Source of the DNA: Pseudomonas sp. MTM4
Lineage (GTDB): Bacteria > Pseudomonadota > Gammaproteobacteria > Pseudomonadales > Pseudomonadaceae
NCBI RefSeq assembly: GCF_019355055.1
Contig: NZ_CP048411.1
Span: forward strand, 3,623,501-3,687,500
Direction: 5' to 3'
DNA length: 64,000 bases
Part shown: piece after piece, positions 1 to 9,645 of the stretch
How positions within the stretch are numbered: the first letter of the stretch is position 1
Layout of the letters: each line of letters opens with the position of its first letter
Made by a program: the position numbers and the translations under genes
Notes under the pieces: model-generated
The model's input: the letters and a program-made list of their open reading frames with translations, nothing else
Database searches by the model: none
Told to the model about the DNA's origin: nothing

Positions 1-560
1 CCCAAGCGCATGCTGAGCATCAGGGTCAGCGCCAGCAGGATCAGGCTGAGCAGGCCCATGCTCTGCAGGCTGATGGTCATCGGCTGCTGAAGCTGGCGCA
101 TGTCGAGGCTGATGCGCAGATGTCCGGCAATCACTTCCTGGAAGCTGATGGGGGTGGAGTAGAGGCCTTCCTCATCGCCCAGCAGGTTTCGCGGCGGGCG
201 CGTGCCCGATTCCGCCAATATGCGGTTGTCGACGCTGTAAACCGCCGCGTGTGCCACCAGCGGGTTCTTCACCAGGTTACTCAGCAGCACGTTGAGGCTG
301 AGAATGTCATTGGCCACCAGCAGATCGGTCGCCGAGGCGGCTGTCTGGGTGATCAGGCTCTGACCCAGCGCATCGGTATGCTGCTCCATGGCGTGCTTGA
401 ACTGCATGCCCATGACCCAGGCATACATGATCAGCGCCAGGGCGACCAGCAGCAGCGTGTGACTGGCTACCCGCAGCACCAGCGGAACGCGCCGCTGGCG
501 TAATGCACGATAGATCAGCAAAAAGAAATTGTCGGGTTTGACGGATGCGGGCCGGTTCAC
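1..560 (-). CDS. AhpA/Smp (YtjB)-family membrane protein, C-terminus outside window
   Basis: Only the first ~186 codons are in the window; the gene continues past position 1. Translation from a GTG at 558-560 gives an N-terminus rich in Arg/Lys (including FFLLIYRALRQRR), one clear membrane segment (around LLLVALALIMYAWVMG), then a periplasmic part containing LISVALVANDILSLN-like polar sequence, and a second hydrophobic stretch at the window edge. A short protein with two membrane segments divergent from serB matches the Smp/YtjB (AhpA, haemolysin-regulator) family, which sits next to serB in enterics and pseudomonads. The family's molecular role is poorly known. A weak GAGTAG lies about 12 bases before the GTG. 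The family call rests on position and topology, so it is moderately sure. Confidence 0.6.
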   Translation of the reverse strand, partial: MNRPASVKPDNFFLLIYRALRQRRVPLVLRVASHTLLLVALALIMYAWVMGMQFKHAMEQHTDALGQSLITQTAASATDLLVANDILSLNVLLSNLVKNPLVAHAAVYSVDNRILAESGTRPPRNLLGDEEGLYSTPISFQEVIAGHLRISLDMRQLQQPMTISLQSMGLLSLILLALTLMLSMRL

Positions 561-762
561 AGAGCGCGGCTCTACTCTTGAGGAAAGTGCCGCGCAGTAT
601 ACGGAAAGCGCACTGGCGGCTGAAGGTCTCCCGGGCAAAGCAGACGAATTGCAGAATACCGTTGTCGACGCGTAGAGGCAGCAGTCCAGCGAGCGGTCGT
701 GGCGCGCCGCGGTGGGCCGGCTGTTGTAGAATGCCCGCCTTCTTTGCCATAGGAGTTGCGCC

Positions 763-1977
763 TTGCGCGAAATCGTCCTGATCAACATCACCGGGGAAGA
801 TCGCCCCGGGCTGACCGCGGCCATTACCGGCGTGCTCGCCCAGGGGGGCGTGAATATCCTCGATATCGGTCAGGCCGTGATTCACGACACCTTGTCGTTC
901 GGCATCCTGGTCGAGATTCCGGATACCGAAGGCGCTTCCTCGGTGCTCAAGGACGTGCTGTTCATGGGCTACAAGCATGATCAGCAGGTGCGTTTCACCC
1001 CGGTTGCCGAAGAGGACTACCAGCAGTGGGTCGCCGGCCAGGGCAAGCCGCGGCACATCGTCACGCTGCTGACCCGCAAGGTCACCGCTGAACAATTGCA
1101 GCGAGTCAGCTCTATCACCGCCAAGTATGGCCTCAACATCGATCACATCGACCGTCTCTCCGGACGCCAGCCTCTGGATATGCCAGAGGAGTTGGGCAAG
1201 GGCTGCATCGAGTTCTCGGTGCGCGGCGAGCCCGCCGATACGGCAGCGCTGCGTGCGGAGTTTCTTAGCGTGGCGCAGGAGCTGAACGTCGATATCGCCT
1301 TTCAGCGTGACTCGGTGTTCCGGCGCAATCGCCGGCTGGCGGTATTCGACATGGACTCGACGCTGATCGAGGCGGAAGTGATCGACGAGCTGGCCAAGGT
1401 GGCCGGCGTCGGCGATCAAGTGGCGGAAATCACCGAGCGTGCGATGCGTGGCGAACTGGACTTCCGCGCCAGTTTCAAGGAGCGCCTAGCGTTGCTCGAA
1501 GGCTTGGAGGAGCGCGCGCTGGCCGAAGTCGGTGCCAGTCTGCGGCTTACCGAGGGCGCCGAACTGCTGTTTGCCGAGCTGAAGCGGCTGGGCTACAAGA
1601 CCGCGATCCTGTCCGGCGGCTTCACCTATTTCGCGCGCCAGCTGCAAACTAGGCTCGGCATCGATTACGTGTACGCCAACGAACTCGAGATCGTCGACGG
1701 CAAACTCACGGGCATCGCCCAGGAGCCCATCGTCGATGCTCAGCGCAAGGCCGATCTGCTTCGTGAACTGGCCAAGCGGGAAGGCTTGCGCCTGGAACAG
1801 ACCATCGCCGTCGGCGACGGCGCCAACGATCTGCCCATGCTCGGGCTGGCCGGGCTGGGTGTGGCGTTCCGGGCAAAACCCTTGGTCAAGCAGTCGGCCA
1901 AACAGGCGATTTCTACCCTGGGGCTGGACGGGATACTTTACCTGCTGGGGTTCAGGGATCGGGAAGGGACGGAGTAA
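763..1977 (+). CDS. serB: Phosphoserine phosphatase SerB
   Basis: Last step of L-serine synthesis: hydrolyses O-phosphoserine to serine and phosphate in the cytoplasm. The 404-residue protein starts at a TTG (763) preceded by AGGAG at 751-755; the protein sequence begins directly with an ACT domain (VLINITGEDRPGLTA), followed by a second ACT-like domain to about residue 170. The HAD phosphatase domain carries the nucleophile motif DMDSTL (Asp196) and the late acidic motif GDGANDLPML (Asp352). The long form with tandem ACT domains is the usual pseudomonad type. It is divergent from the partial gene at 1-560 and convergent with fimX. No in-frame ATG gives a complete ACT domain, so the TTG start is favoured. 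Confidence 0.95.
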   Translation: MREIVLINITGEDRPGLTAAITGVLAQGGVNILDIGQAVIHDTLSFGILVEIPDTEGASSVLKDVLFMGYKHDQQVRFTPVAEEDYQQWVAGQGKPRHIVTLLTRKVTAEQLQRVSSITAKYGLNIDHIDRLSGRQPLDMPEELGKGCIEFSVRGEPADTAALRAEFLSVAQELNVDIAFQRDSVFRRNRRLAVFDMDSTLIEAEVIDELAKVAGVGDQVAEITERAMRGELDFRASFKERLALLEGLEERALAEVGASLRLTEGAELLFAELKRLGYKTAILSGGFTYFARQLQTRLGIDYVYANELEIVDGKLTGIAQEPIVDAQRKADLLRELAKREGLRLEQTIAVGDGANDLPMLGLAGLGVAFRAKPLVKQSAKQAISTLGLDGILYLLGFRDREGTE

Positions 1978-1978
1978 A

Positions 1979-2084
1979 GGCAGCTGGAAGCCAGGATAGG
2001 TAGTTGGGGCGTGCAGCGCTTTTTGCGACAGGATAAGGGCGGCTTGACTGACTACTGACAGGCCGCAAGCTGACCAGCTTTCAG
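1979..2084. repeat. Diverged member of the intergenic AGCTTCCAGC-type repeat family
   Basis: Between the converging serB and fimX genes. CAGCTGGAAGCC near 1981 and GACCAGCTTTCAGC just before the fimX stop codon form imperfect inverted arms of the kind seen more clearly at 14175, 41836 and 45950. The shared core ACTGATTCGCTT is not present here, so membership is tentative. It may act as a shared terminator for the two genes. Confidence 0.3.
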
Positions 2085-4151
2085 CTATTCGTCGTCTGAA
2101 GAGAAATCGTAGTCCATCGACTGGCTCGGGCCTTGCAGATACTGCCCCTGAATGTAGCCGACACCGGCTTGCCACAGCGTAGCCAGCACGGTGGCGCTGT
2201 CGACGAAGGGGACGATGGTCTGTTTGTTCTGTTCGTGAAGGTCGGCCAGTAGCTGCTTGAGTGCTTCCTGGTTTTCCTGGCGGCTCAGGTCCTGGGTGTA
2301 GGAGCCGTCGATCTTCACGAACTCGGCATCGAGGTGCTTGAGCGTGTTGAACGGGTTCAGCACGCAGCCGAACTGATTCAGAGCGATGCGACAGCCCAGT
2401 CCGGTCAGTCCCTGGTTGAGCGCCTTTGCCTGCTTCAGATAGGCGACAGCGTCGTTTTCGTCGAGCTGGAACACCAGCGAGTCAGTTGGCAGGCGCGATG
2501 CCTTGAGCGCAACCCCTAGCCAGCTGAGCAATGACGGATCCTGCAAGCTGGCGCTCGATAGGTGGACGAACAGCCGTGTGCTGTGGCCTTTGCTGCGATG
2601 CTCGGCGAGCAGCTTGATCGAGTTGAGCAATACCCAGCGGTCGATCCGGGGAGCCAGGCCTGCTTCTTTCGCGGCGCCGAGGAATTCCGCCGGCGGCACT
2701 TCCACCCCTTGCGGGTCGAGCAGGCGCAGCAGGACTTCGTAATGCTCGTGACTATCGCCACGCAAGCTGATGATCGGCTGGAATAGCAGACGGAAGCTGT
2801 TCTTTTCCAGCGCCTGCTGCAGCATCGCCAGGACATTGCCGCGGCTGGCAGCGGCGGCCAGTTCGTCGGCCGGATTGTAGATGCTCAGCGCATTGCCATC
2901 GGTGAGTTCTTCGGCACAGCGGTGGGCACGGTCGATCACGTCGCGGGCCTTGGCTGTCTGTTCATCGAGCGCGGCGGCACCGATGCTGAGGCTGGTCTGC
3001 ACGGTGCGACCGCCGATTTCGAAGAGATGGCCCTCGACCTTGCGCAGCAATTTGGTCAATGGTTGCTCGAGTTGCTGCGGCGTAGTCTCAGGTGCCAGCA
3101 CCGCGAATGCGTCGTCACCGAAGCGAGCCAGCTCGGCCGTCTCTTTGAATTGCTCACGCAGCAGCTGGGCCAGCTCGGCCAGCAGACGGTCCGAGTCGCC
3201 CAAGCCGATTTCGGCTTGCAGACTGGCGAAGCGGTCGACGCGGATGTAGGCAAGGCTCGAACGCTGCCCGGCGTTTACCGCGCGTTCGATGGCGGCGTCC
3301 AGCGTTCCGAGGAAATGGTTGCGGTTGTATAGTCCCGTCACCAGATCCTGGCTGCTGATTTCGCGCAGTTTTTCCAGCTCGGCATTGTCGCTTTCCGCGC
3401 GGATGACCACCTGTATGCAGGGTTCGCCGTCATAGCTGGCCGGTGAAAAATGCATGCGCGCCTTGAAGTTGCCGCCATCGGCGCGAATGCCGCCACACAC
3501 CAGTTCGGCGCTGCCTTGCAGGCTTTGGTAGTTCTTCAGGAAGCCTTTGAATTCTCCCTGATCACAGGAAGCGATCAGATCGATCATCGGCATGCCTTCG
3601 AGTTCGTCCACGTCCTCGTAGCCGAACAGGTCGAGGTAGGCCCGGTTGGCGTAAATGTGCATGCCGTCGTGGACGTAAGCGATGGCGTCCACCGAGCTGT
3701 CGAGCAACAGCTGGCAGCGCTTCTCGGCTTCACGCAGTGCCAGCTCCGCGGAGCGGCGTGCGCGGCGTTCTTCGAGGTTTGCCAGTTCACGTTTGGAGAT
3801 CAGGATCAGCCACTCGTCTTCACCCTGAGGCAGCGCGCCTTGCGCACCCAGCGTGAGGGCTTCGGTGATCGCGTCGGCATCGTTACCGTCGATCAGCTGG
3901 ATGATCGGGATGTCCTTGGCTTGCTTGCGGATGGCGCCTATGGCTTCAGCGGGGTCGAGATTAGCGCTGGTGGGCGCGTTGATCAGTAGATCCCAGGTCT
4001 GCTGCAGCGCATCGGCAAGGTCCTCACTCGATGTGAGACGGTGCACGCGTGTCGCCTGGCCCGCGTTACGAAACAGGCTGACTAGTCGCTCGGCTTCATT
4101 CTGCGAGTCCTCGAGGATCAGCAGGCGGATGGTTTTCTTTTGCGGGGCCAT
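2085..4151 (-). CDS. fimX: FimX-like c-di-GMP receptor (REC-PAS-degenerate GGDEF-degenerate EAL)
   Basis: FimX binds c-di-GMP and controls type IV pilus assembly and twitching at the cell pole. At 688 residues it matches the known ~690-residue FimX. Order: receiver-like domain (about 1-125) with no obvious phospho-acceptor signature, PAS (about 135-255), GGDEF-like (about 265-425) whose signature reads GDDAF (residues 345-349) instead of GGDEF, and EAL-like (about 440-685) whose signature reads EVL (Glu472) instead of EAL. Both active sites are therefore altered, as in true FimX, where the EAL domain is a binding domain rather than an enzyme. It lies beside serB, the same place as in P. aeruginosa, 63 bases downstream of the PilZ-like gene on the same strand. 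Confidence 0.9.
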   Translation of the reverse strand: MAPQKKTIRLLILEDSQNEAERLVSLFRNAGQATRVHRLTSSEDLADALQQTWDLLINAPTSANLDPAEAIGAIRKQAKDIPIIQLIDGNDADAITEALTLGAQGALPQGEDEWLILISKRELANLEERRARRSAELALREAEKRCQLLLDSSVDAIAYVHDGMHIYANRAYLDLFGYEDVDELEGMPMIDLIASCDQGEFKGFLKNYQSLQGSAELVCGGIRADGGNFKARMHFSPASYDGEPCIQVVIRAESDNAELEKLREISSQDLVTGLYNRNHFLGTLDAAIERAVNAGQRSSLAYIRVDRFASLQAEIGLGDSDRLLAELAQLLREQFKETAELARFGDDAFAVLAPETTPQQLEQPLTKLLRKVEGHLFEIGGRTVQTSLSIGAAALDEQTAKARDVIDRAHRCAEELTDGNALSIYNPADELAAAASRGNVLAMLQQALEKNSFRLLFQPIISLRGDSHEHYEVLLRLLDPQGVEVPPAEFLGAAKEAGLAPRIDRWVLLNSIKLLAEHRSKGHSTRLFVHLSSASLQDPSLLSWLGVALKASRLPTDSLVFQLDENDAVAYLKQAKALNQGLTGLGCRIALNQFGCVLNPFNTLKHLDAEFVKIDGSYTQDLSRQENQEALKQLLADLHEQNKQTIVPFVDSATVLATLWQAGVGYIQGQYLQGPSQSMDYDFSSDDE

Positions 4152-4214
4152 GGCAGCAGCTTTGGAACGCGCCGTAGACGGGGCGTGGGGGGCTAAATAA
4201 CGATGAGCCGCAAT

Positions 4215-6044
4215 CTACAGCGTGTTCCAGAGTGAGTCAAAATCTTCACCCCGTGGCGCTGCCTGGGTTGTCTTGGCTGTGATCGGCTTCTCCTGGGGAG
4301 TGCTCCCCAGGCCTACTCGCTGGAATTCGAACTGGTTGTAACTGCTGGTGCCCGTTTGGCGGCGGCAGAGCAGCGCGCGCTCCTCGTCGCCATTTTGGTT
4401 GATCTGTACCTTCTGCCCTTCCTGAAATGGCAGGCGCGGCACGATCAGAGCTGCCGGGCGGGAGATCACGCTGATTTCCGGTAGCAGCAAGGTGCGCAGA
4501 TACTCGCTGCCCTGCTCGGTCTTGCGCAGCAGACGCAGGCCGCAAGGCTGGGCATGCGGCGCGATGAGCTCAACGCCCATCTGTGGTCCGTGCCCGCGGA
4601 CTTGGCGGATCCAGCGCACTACTGCGACGCTCCAGGCCGGGCTGGTCGAATCCTGCAGGCCGAGCAGTTCGCCTGCCTGGAGTTGCGCCGGCACCTCGCC
4701 CGGCCAGGATAGGCAGTAGCCCCCGGGGCTGTGGTCGACCAGCTGCACCTCGAAAGTCGGGTACGACGCATCTGCCGGCGGCTTTTCAGGTTTGTCCTCG
4801 GCGGTCGTAGGCGCAGCGGTGTTTGCCAGGACGGGGCGGACGAACTCGATGTGGTCGCTCGGCAGAATGCCGTCCTCGTTGATCGCCTGCGCGTCGAAAG
4901 CGACGGCCCAGACATCAGGCGCCGCATTGTTCAGTTTGTACTTGGCGGATTGAGCAGCTTCCGGCCGTTTCAACAGATCGGCGAACGACCGTTGCCCCGC
5001 CAGGTGGTAATGCAATGCACTCATACCGATGCACAGTTTCATCTGGCCCTGCGCTGGGGTACGTTGGAAGCTGCGCTCGGAAATATCCCCCCAGGCGGCG
5101 CATAGATGTTGCAGGAAATCGGGGCTCAAACCCTCAGGCATTGCAAGCGCGCTGTTTTCGTGGGGCTGTGATGGTGATTGCAGGTGTAGCTGGATGGCAT
5201 TGACCAGGCCATGCGGGTCGATGCCGAGCAGGTGGAGCCGCTCCTCGGCTGCAAACAGCGATCGATAGCGCGGCGGGTGATCGACGCGTGACGACAGGCA
5301 GAACAGGCTGGACGGACTTTGCCCGGACTGCAGACGAATCAGTGCGCTCCAGGGCTCTAGCACCTCAGCCAATTGCGCGATGTTCTGCTGGCGCATCTGG
5401 TTGCAGCGGGCGCTGCCGACCATGAGGGCGACGATGTAGCTCTGTTCGATGCTCAGGCCTTTGACGCGATAGCCGAGGTCGTCGCGCACGAGGGTGCGGT
5501 GCACGCCACGCTCGCCAGCGATGGCGTACAGCTGGTGAAGTTCGAGCCATAGCCCATCGGGTGTCGGGCTGTACAGCTGCGTCGAGCGAACCAGCATCGC
5601 GCAGAGGCTGCGGACCGCGCGCTGCAGGGCAATAGTGAGCAGTTGCTGGGATTCGCGTCCTGGCTGGGACGACAGCTCGACGGAGATCAGCTTGTAACCG
5701 GTGGCAAGGTGGTTCTGCAGCGCCTGGCACAGGCTGGCGACCTTACGCGGCTGTTCGCTGAGGACGATCGGCTGATTGACGAAGTAGCGCTCCAGGGCCT
5801 TGCAGACCATATGGATTTCCGGTCGCAACAGTTCGAGCAGTTGCAGCCGGCCCTGGGCGGTGGTGCGGAGTCGGTTGAGTTCCTGGATGGCCTGGTACAG
5901 CTGTCGCGCGGTTTCGCCCAGGTTTGCCTTGGGCAGGCCGGAAAGCCAGCGCCGGACGCCGCGTATGCTGGGTTCGCAGAAAGACAGCCCCTGGCAATCC
6001 GGCGTCGGGACGCGCAATAGCGATGGCTGACTCTGGTTATCCAA
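4215..6044 (-). CDS. Large protein with C-terminal PilZ-like domain
   Basis: A 609-residue cytoplasmic protein of unknown function; no signal peptide or membrane segment is visible. The first ~400 residues are mainly helical and unassigned. From about residue 435 a PilZ-like fold is suggested by VDHSPGGYCLSW, which fits the D/N-x-S-x-x-G half of the c-di-GMP-binding motif, followed by alternating beta-type segments (AGELLGLQ, VAVVRWIRQV, MGVELIAP). The arginine half of the motif (RxxxR) that normally lies 20-30 residues earlier is not evident, so binding of c-di-GMP is uncertain. It is followed by fimX after 63 bases on the same strand, and co-transcription with that c-di-GMP receptor is likely. 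An interaction between the two is inference only. Confidence 0.7.
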   Translation of the reverse strand: MDNQSQPSLLRVPTPDCQGLSFCEPSIRGVRRWLSGLPKANLGETARQLYQAIQELNRLRTTAQGRLQLLELLRPEIHMVCKALERYFVNQPIVLSEQPRKVASLCQALQNHLATGYKLISVELSSQPGRESQQLLTIALQRAVRSLCAMLVRSTQLYSPTPDGLWLELHQLYAIAGERGVHRTLVRDDLGYRVKGLSIEQSYIVALMVGSARCNQMRQQNIAQLAEVLEPWSALIRLQSGQSPSSLFCLSSRVDHPPRYRSLFAAEERLHLLGIDPHGLVNAIQLHLQSPSQPHENSALAMPEGLSPDFLQHLCAAWGDISERSFQRTPAQGQMKLCIGMSALHYHLAGQRSFADLLKRPEAAQSAKYKLNNAAPDVWAVAFDAQAINEDGILPSDHIEFVRPVLANTAAPTTAEDKPEKPPADASYPTFEVQLVDHSPGGYCLSWPGEVPAQLQAGELLGLQDSTSPAWSVAVVRWIRQVRGHGPQMGVELIAPHAQPCGLRLLRKTEQGSEYLRTLLLPEISVISRPAALIVPRLPFQEGQKVQINQNGDEERALLCRRQTGTSSYNQFEFQRVGLGSTPQEKPITAKTTQAAPRGEDFDSLWNTL

Positions 6045-6193
6045 ACGGTGAACTCCGTGGCAAATCCGACGTACTGCCTAGGTTCGGCAATGACGGCAGG
6101 ATTTGCTACCTGTGATGTCAAAACGCAATCTTCGGCTGACATCATAACGAACACAGAGACGTTGGCTAGCCGCAACCGACCATTGGTTTGGCT

Positions 6194-7096
6194 TTAAGGC
6201 TGTGTGAAATCGTCCACTGGAGTAACGGCCGGGGGTATCGGCTTGGCCTGTCCCAGGCCTTCGCCCATACATACCGGCGTCAGTGCCGTAAGCTGCTCGG
6301 CCCAGCTGACCTGATCCGGACCGAACAGCAGAATCACCGTGGAGCCCAGTTTGAAGCGGCCCATCTCCGCGCCTTTTTCCAGATGAATCGGCGCGCGTGC
6401 CGTTTCGTCGTAACGGGTGGTCTTGAGGGTGCGTTTGGGCGGCGTTACCAGCCCGGCCCATACGGTCTCGATACTGGCGACGATCATCGCGCCGACCAGC
6501 ACCATGGCCATCGGCCCGCGGTCGGTATCGAACAGGCAAACCACGCGCTCGTTGCGCGCGAACAGCTCCGGTACGCCTTCGGCGGTCACGGTGTTCACCG
6601 AGAAGATGCGGCCCGGTACGTAGACCATTTCGCGCAGGGTGCCGGACAGCGGCATGTGTACACGATGGTAATCCTTGGGCGACAGGTACACGGTGGCGAA
6701 GTCACCGCCCATGAAGGGCGCCGCGCGCTCATGGTCGCCACCGAGCAGCTCCATCACGCTGTAGCTGTGGCCCTTGGCCTGGAAGATCCGGCCCTGCTCG
6801 ATCCGGCCCAACTGGCTGATGGCACCATCGCAGGGGTTGAGGATCGCACCTGGCGTCAGATCCAGCGGGCGGGCGCCGTCTTTCAAGGCGCGGGTGAAAA
6901 ACGCGTTGAAATGCTCGTAGGCCATCGGGTCTTCGATCTGCGCCTCGCGCATGTCCACCTGAAAATGCCGCACGAACCATTTGATGAAGGTGTTCTTCAC
7001 CCATGGCAGGCGGCATTCGGCGAGGCAGCCGGCGAGGCGCGAGATCAGGTGGTGCGGGAGCAGGTACTGACTGAATACGAACAAGCGATCTTTCAT
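6194..7096 (-). CDS. psd: Phosphatidylserine decarboxylase proenzyme
   Basis: Makes phosphatidylethanolamine from phosphatidylserine at the inner membrane, using a pyruvoyl group formed by self-cleavage. The cleavage motif LGST is present near the C-terminus ([12 protein letters not shown]), as are the family stretches DYHRVHMP and [10 protein letters not shown]. The chosen start, 300 residues, has AAAAGG 7 bases upstream and gives the usual N-terminus ([14 protein letters not shown]). An ATG at 7109-7111 in the same frame overlaps the rhdA stop codon (ATGA) and would add five residues, so translational coupling to rhdA is possible. Order HDOD gene - rhdA - psd on one strand suggests an operon. 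Confidence 0.95.
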   Translation of the reverse strand: MKDRLFVFSQYLLPHHLISRLAGCLAECRLPWVKNTFIKWFVRHFQVDMREAQIEDPMAYEHFNAFFTRALKDGARPLDLTPGAILNPCDGAISQLGRIEQGRIFQAKGHSYSVMELLGGDHERAAPFMGGDFATVYLSPKDYHRVHMPLSGTLREMVYVPGRIFSVNTVTAEGVPELFARNERVVCLFDTDRGPMAMVLVGAMIVASIETVWAGLVTPPKRTLKTTRYDETARAPIHLEKGAEMGRFKLGSTVILLFGPDQVSWAEQLTALTPVCMGEGLGQAKPIPPAVTPVDDFTQP

Positions 7097-7107
7097 GGAT
7101 GACCTTT

Positions 7108-7923
7108 TCATTGCTGAATCGGGGTGTCGGGCAGGTTGCCCCATTCGCCCCAGGAACCGGGGTATCCCTTCACCTTTGGATAGCCCAGGGCCTTGGCCAG
7201 AAGGTAAGTGAAACCGGAGCGGTGATGCGTCTGGCAGTGGGTGACGATTTCCTTGTCCGCGGTGATGCCGAGCGCGACCAGCCGCTCGGCGATGTCTTCG
7301 CGAATGCGCATGGCGCGGGACGGGTCCATCGCCGCGGTCCATTCGAAGTTGATCGCACCGGGAATATGACCGCCGCGTGCCGCCAGCACCTTTTCGCCGC
7401 GGTACTCTTCGGGCGAACGCGCGTCCCAGACGACCAGGTCCGCAGCGCCGAGCCGGCTTTCGATGTATTCGCGGGTCGCGCTCGGGCTTTCATCGAGCTG
7501 GAGTGCGACTGAGTCGCCCACGGCGTCAGGAACCTCTTGCGACAGCGGACGTTGTTCGGCCAGCCAGGCGTGCAGGCCGCCGTTCAGGTAGTGGTAGTGG
7601 CGATGGCCGATGACGTCCAGCAGCCAGATGAAACGCCCGGCCCAACCGCCGCCTTCATCGTCATAGATGACATAAACCGCATCGGCGCGATGCCCCAGCG
7701 CGCCGAACAGCGATTCCAGCTGGTCCTTGCCGGGCAACTTTCCCGGTGCTGGCGGCAGGCCGAGCTGGGTCCGCTTGGGATCGACGAATCGCGCGCCAGG
7801 TATATGGCCGTCGGCGTAGCGGCTCGCACTGGTCAGGTCGACCAGGATCAGCTCGGGGGCATTCAAACGTTCGGCCAGATCGACCGGTTCGATTACCAGA
7901 GGCAGGTTTGAAAAGGCAGACAC
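7108..7923 (-). CDS. rhdA: Rhodanese-type thiosulfate:cyanide sulfurtransferase RhdA
   Basis: Transfers sulfane sulfur from thiosulfate to cyanide or other acceptors through a cysteine persulfide. The protein is 271 residues and has two rhodanese domains; the C-terminal one holds the active-site loop HCQTHHRSG with the catalytic Cys230, the same loop and residue number I recall for Azotobacter vinelandii RhdA. The N-terminal domain (residues about 10-135) lacks a catalytic cysteine, as usual. It lies between an HDOD gene (45 bases upstream) and psd (overlapping or 11 bases downstream). Confidence 0.93.
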   Translation of the reverse strand: MSAFSNLPLVIEPVDLAERLNAPELILVDLTSASRYADGHIPGARFVDPKRTQLGLPPAPGKLPGKDQLESLFGALGHRADAVYVIYDDEGGGWAGRFIWLLDVIGHRHYHYLNGGLHAWLAEQRPLSQEVPDAVGDSVALQLDESPSATREYIESRLGAADLVVWDARSPEEYRGEKVLAARGGHIPGAINFEWTAAMDPSRAMRIREDIAERLVALGITADKEIVTHCQTHHRSGFTYLLAKALGYPKVKGYPGSWGEWGNLPDTPIQQ

Positions 7924-7968
7924 GGTAAGTCTCGGGCTGTCAGAAAGGAGCCAGTCTAGCGAAAAATG

Positions 7969-9507
7969 TCAGCGGCCGCGTTTGCTGAACGTTGCCAGGG
8001 CGCGCTCGATGCACTGGACGGTCTTAGTGAACGCCTGCACACCCGTTTCGCTGAACGCAGTGTTGCCCTGATCAGCCACCACCAGCATGACCACCCGACC
8101 CTCCTGACCCACGGAGCGCAACAGGACATGCTCGCTGGGAAACAGCGCCTTCAGCGCGCCCGGTAGCAAGGCGGAGAATTGCGCCACGTTGTCGGGCGTG
8201 AGTCGCAGCAGGGCGGGCTTTTCCAGCAGCCTGCGCAACACCTGGCTCTGATCCGGCTCGAGAGTAAGTCGGGAGGCCTCGCGCGGCAGGCCGCTGGCTT
8301 GCTGGCTGACCAGGCGCTGCTGCCTGCGGTCGACGATCATCAGCAGCACCCGCTGCATGCCGGCACAGGTCAGCGCTTTGCACGCAGTGGCGGTGAGCTG
8401 GATGACATTGTCGTATGGACAGGGCTCGCTGAGCAGTTCACGGCAATGCGTGCGCCATTGCGTCAGCGCTTCGGTATTGGGCAGCCTGGCGACCTTTTCG
8501 ACCTGAAACACCGTTTCCCATGGCCACAGCAGGGCCTGAGCCGGATGCCAAAGGTCGGTCTTCCCGATCGTCTGCGCACTGGCTGCGGCCTGCTGGTGCA
8601 CCATTTGCTGCAGTTCGGTCAGCGGGACCTGCAGATACAGCCCGGCGAGCCGCTGCCAGCGCAGGCTGTGAATGCCGCTCCAACTATGGTGCGCAGAAAG
8701 CGCCAGGCCGTTGGCCAGCACGATGGTATTGCTCGGCAGGGTAAGCCAGCGACGCAGCTCCGGATCGGCATCGAGCATCTGTTGCTGATGCAACGGATGT
8801 TCGTTATCGCGGGCGACGTGCAGCGCCTTGATCAGCATTCGTCGATTTTGGCTGAGCAGCCGATAACCTTGGGCGATCCATCCGGGCAGCCCCCAATGCT
8901 CGGAGACCGCCACGCAAAGATCCAATAACGGGATGCCCAGCAAGGCCTGTTCGACCTGGGGCGCCGGCTCGCGTCTGACCAGCACGCGTTGTTCCCAGGC
9001 CTCGAGCAGTTCCGGATGCGCCGCGACCAGAGTCCACACGGGGGCGAGGAACAGCAGGCTGCTCCAGTGAATTTCCTGCCAGAGCCGCGCGAGGCGGGCT
9101 GCGAACAGTCCATTGGCCTGTTGGCTGGCGTGTCGACTGATCAGCACCATCTGCCGCAACGGCGCAGGGATTTCGCTGGGTCGGGCTGCCGGAATCCCTG
9201 CGATCAATGCTTCGGCTCGTTTCAAGCCGATGCGGCTGAGCGCGACTTCGAGACTCTCTGCCGGCTTGCCGGCCGATGCCGCGCTGCGGTTGGCTTCGCG
9301 AATCACGTTGAGCGCCAGGATCGGACTTTCCTGAATCAGCTCGGCGATCTGGCGCATGGACTTGCTGCTGTCGCGCATTGCCCGCTGAACTCGTGCATGC
9401 GGGTCGGCGAACGCAGGCAGCACAACGGCGTCCAGCGCCTTGATCCAGGCGGGGAGCGTGCGTGGGAGAGGGGGTGTGGTCATGGCGCTACCGAACTGGC
9501 ATTTCAT
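7969..9507 (-). CDS. HDOD-domain signalling protein
   Basis: A 512-residue cytoplasmic protein. The first ~220 residues look like an HDOD domain (a non-catalytic HD relative): a run of helices with MRDSSKSMRQIAELIQESP and LEVALSRIGLKRAEALI typical of the family, which in pseudomonads often works in c-di-GMP or stress signalling. The C-terminal ~150 residues (around ACKALTCAGMQRVLLMIVD) may be a GAF-like sensor, less sure. The start at 9507 has AAAGG 8 bases upstream; an alternative ATG at 9483 removes eight residues. It is transcribed away from motA, so the 138-base gap holds divergent promoters. Its target is unknown. Confidence 0.75.
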   Translation of the reverse strand: MKCQFGSAMTTPPLPRTLPAWIKALDAVVLPAFADPHARVQRAMRDSSKSMRQIAELIQESPILALNVIREANRSAASAGKPAESLEVALSRIGLKRAEALIAGIPAARPSEIPAPLRQMVLISRHASQQANGLFAARLARLWQEIHWSSLLFLAPVWTLVAAHPELLEAWEQRVLVRREPAPQVEQALLGIPLLDLCVAVSEHWGLPGWIAQGYRLLSQNRRMLIKALHVARDNEHPLHQQQMLDADPELRRWLTLPSNTIVLANGLALSAHHSWSGIHSLRWQRLAGLYLQVPLTELQQMVHQQAAASAQTIGKTDLWHPAQALLWPWETVFQVEKVARLPNTEALTQWRTHCRELLSEPCPYDNVIQLTATACKALTCAGMQRVLLMIVDRRQQRLVSQQASGLPREASRLTLEPDQSQVLRRLLEKPALLRLTPDNVAQFSALLPGALKALFPSEHVLLRSVGQEGRVVMLVVADQGNTAFSETGVQAFTKTVQCIERALATFSKRGR

Positions 9508-9517
9508 CGGGTTGGCC

Positions 9518-9544
9518 TTTAGTCTGGCGCAAAAGCTCCGATAA
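9518..9544 (+). promoter_or_regulatory. Sigma28 (FliA)-like promoter for motAB
   Basis: TTTAGTCT (9518-9525), an 11-base spacer and TCCGATAA (9537-9544). The classic FliA promoter is TAAAGTTT-N11-GCCGATAA; the -10 box matches 7 of 8 bases, the -35 box 5 of 8, and the spacing is exact. It points towards motA about 100 bases downstream. Strength and use are unproven. Confidence 0.5.
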
Positions 9545-9645
9545 CCAGAACAATTCTTTCATACGCCCCGCCTGTGACCCCGGAGCGCGCGATGTCGCGT
9601 GGCTTGTTTCAGGTGCCTTGTGATCAGGTTTTAGACGTACCTCCT

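Noticed and set aside
307..1419. A 370-codon minus-strand frame across serB and the partial upstream gene
   Set aside because: It is out of frame with both the AhpA/Smp-like protein (GTG at 560) and serB, and its product has no family features.
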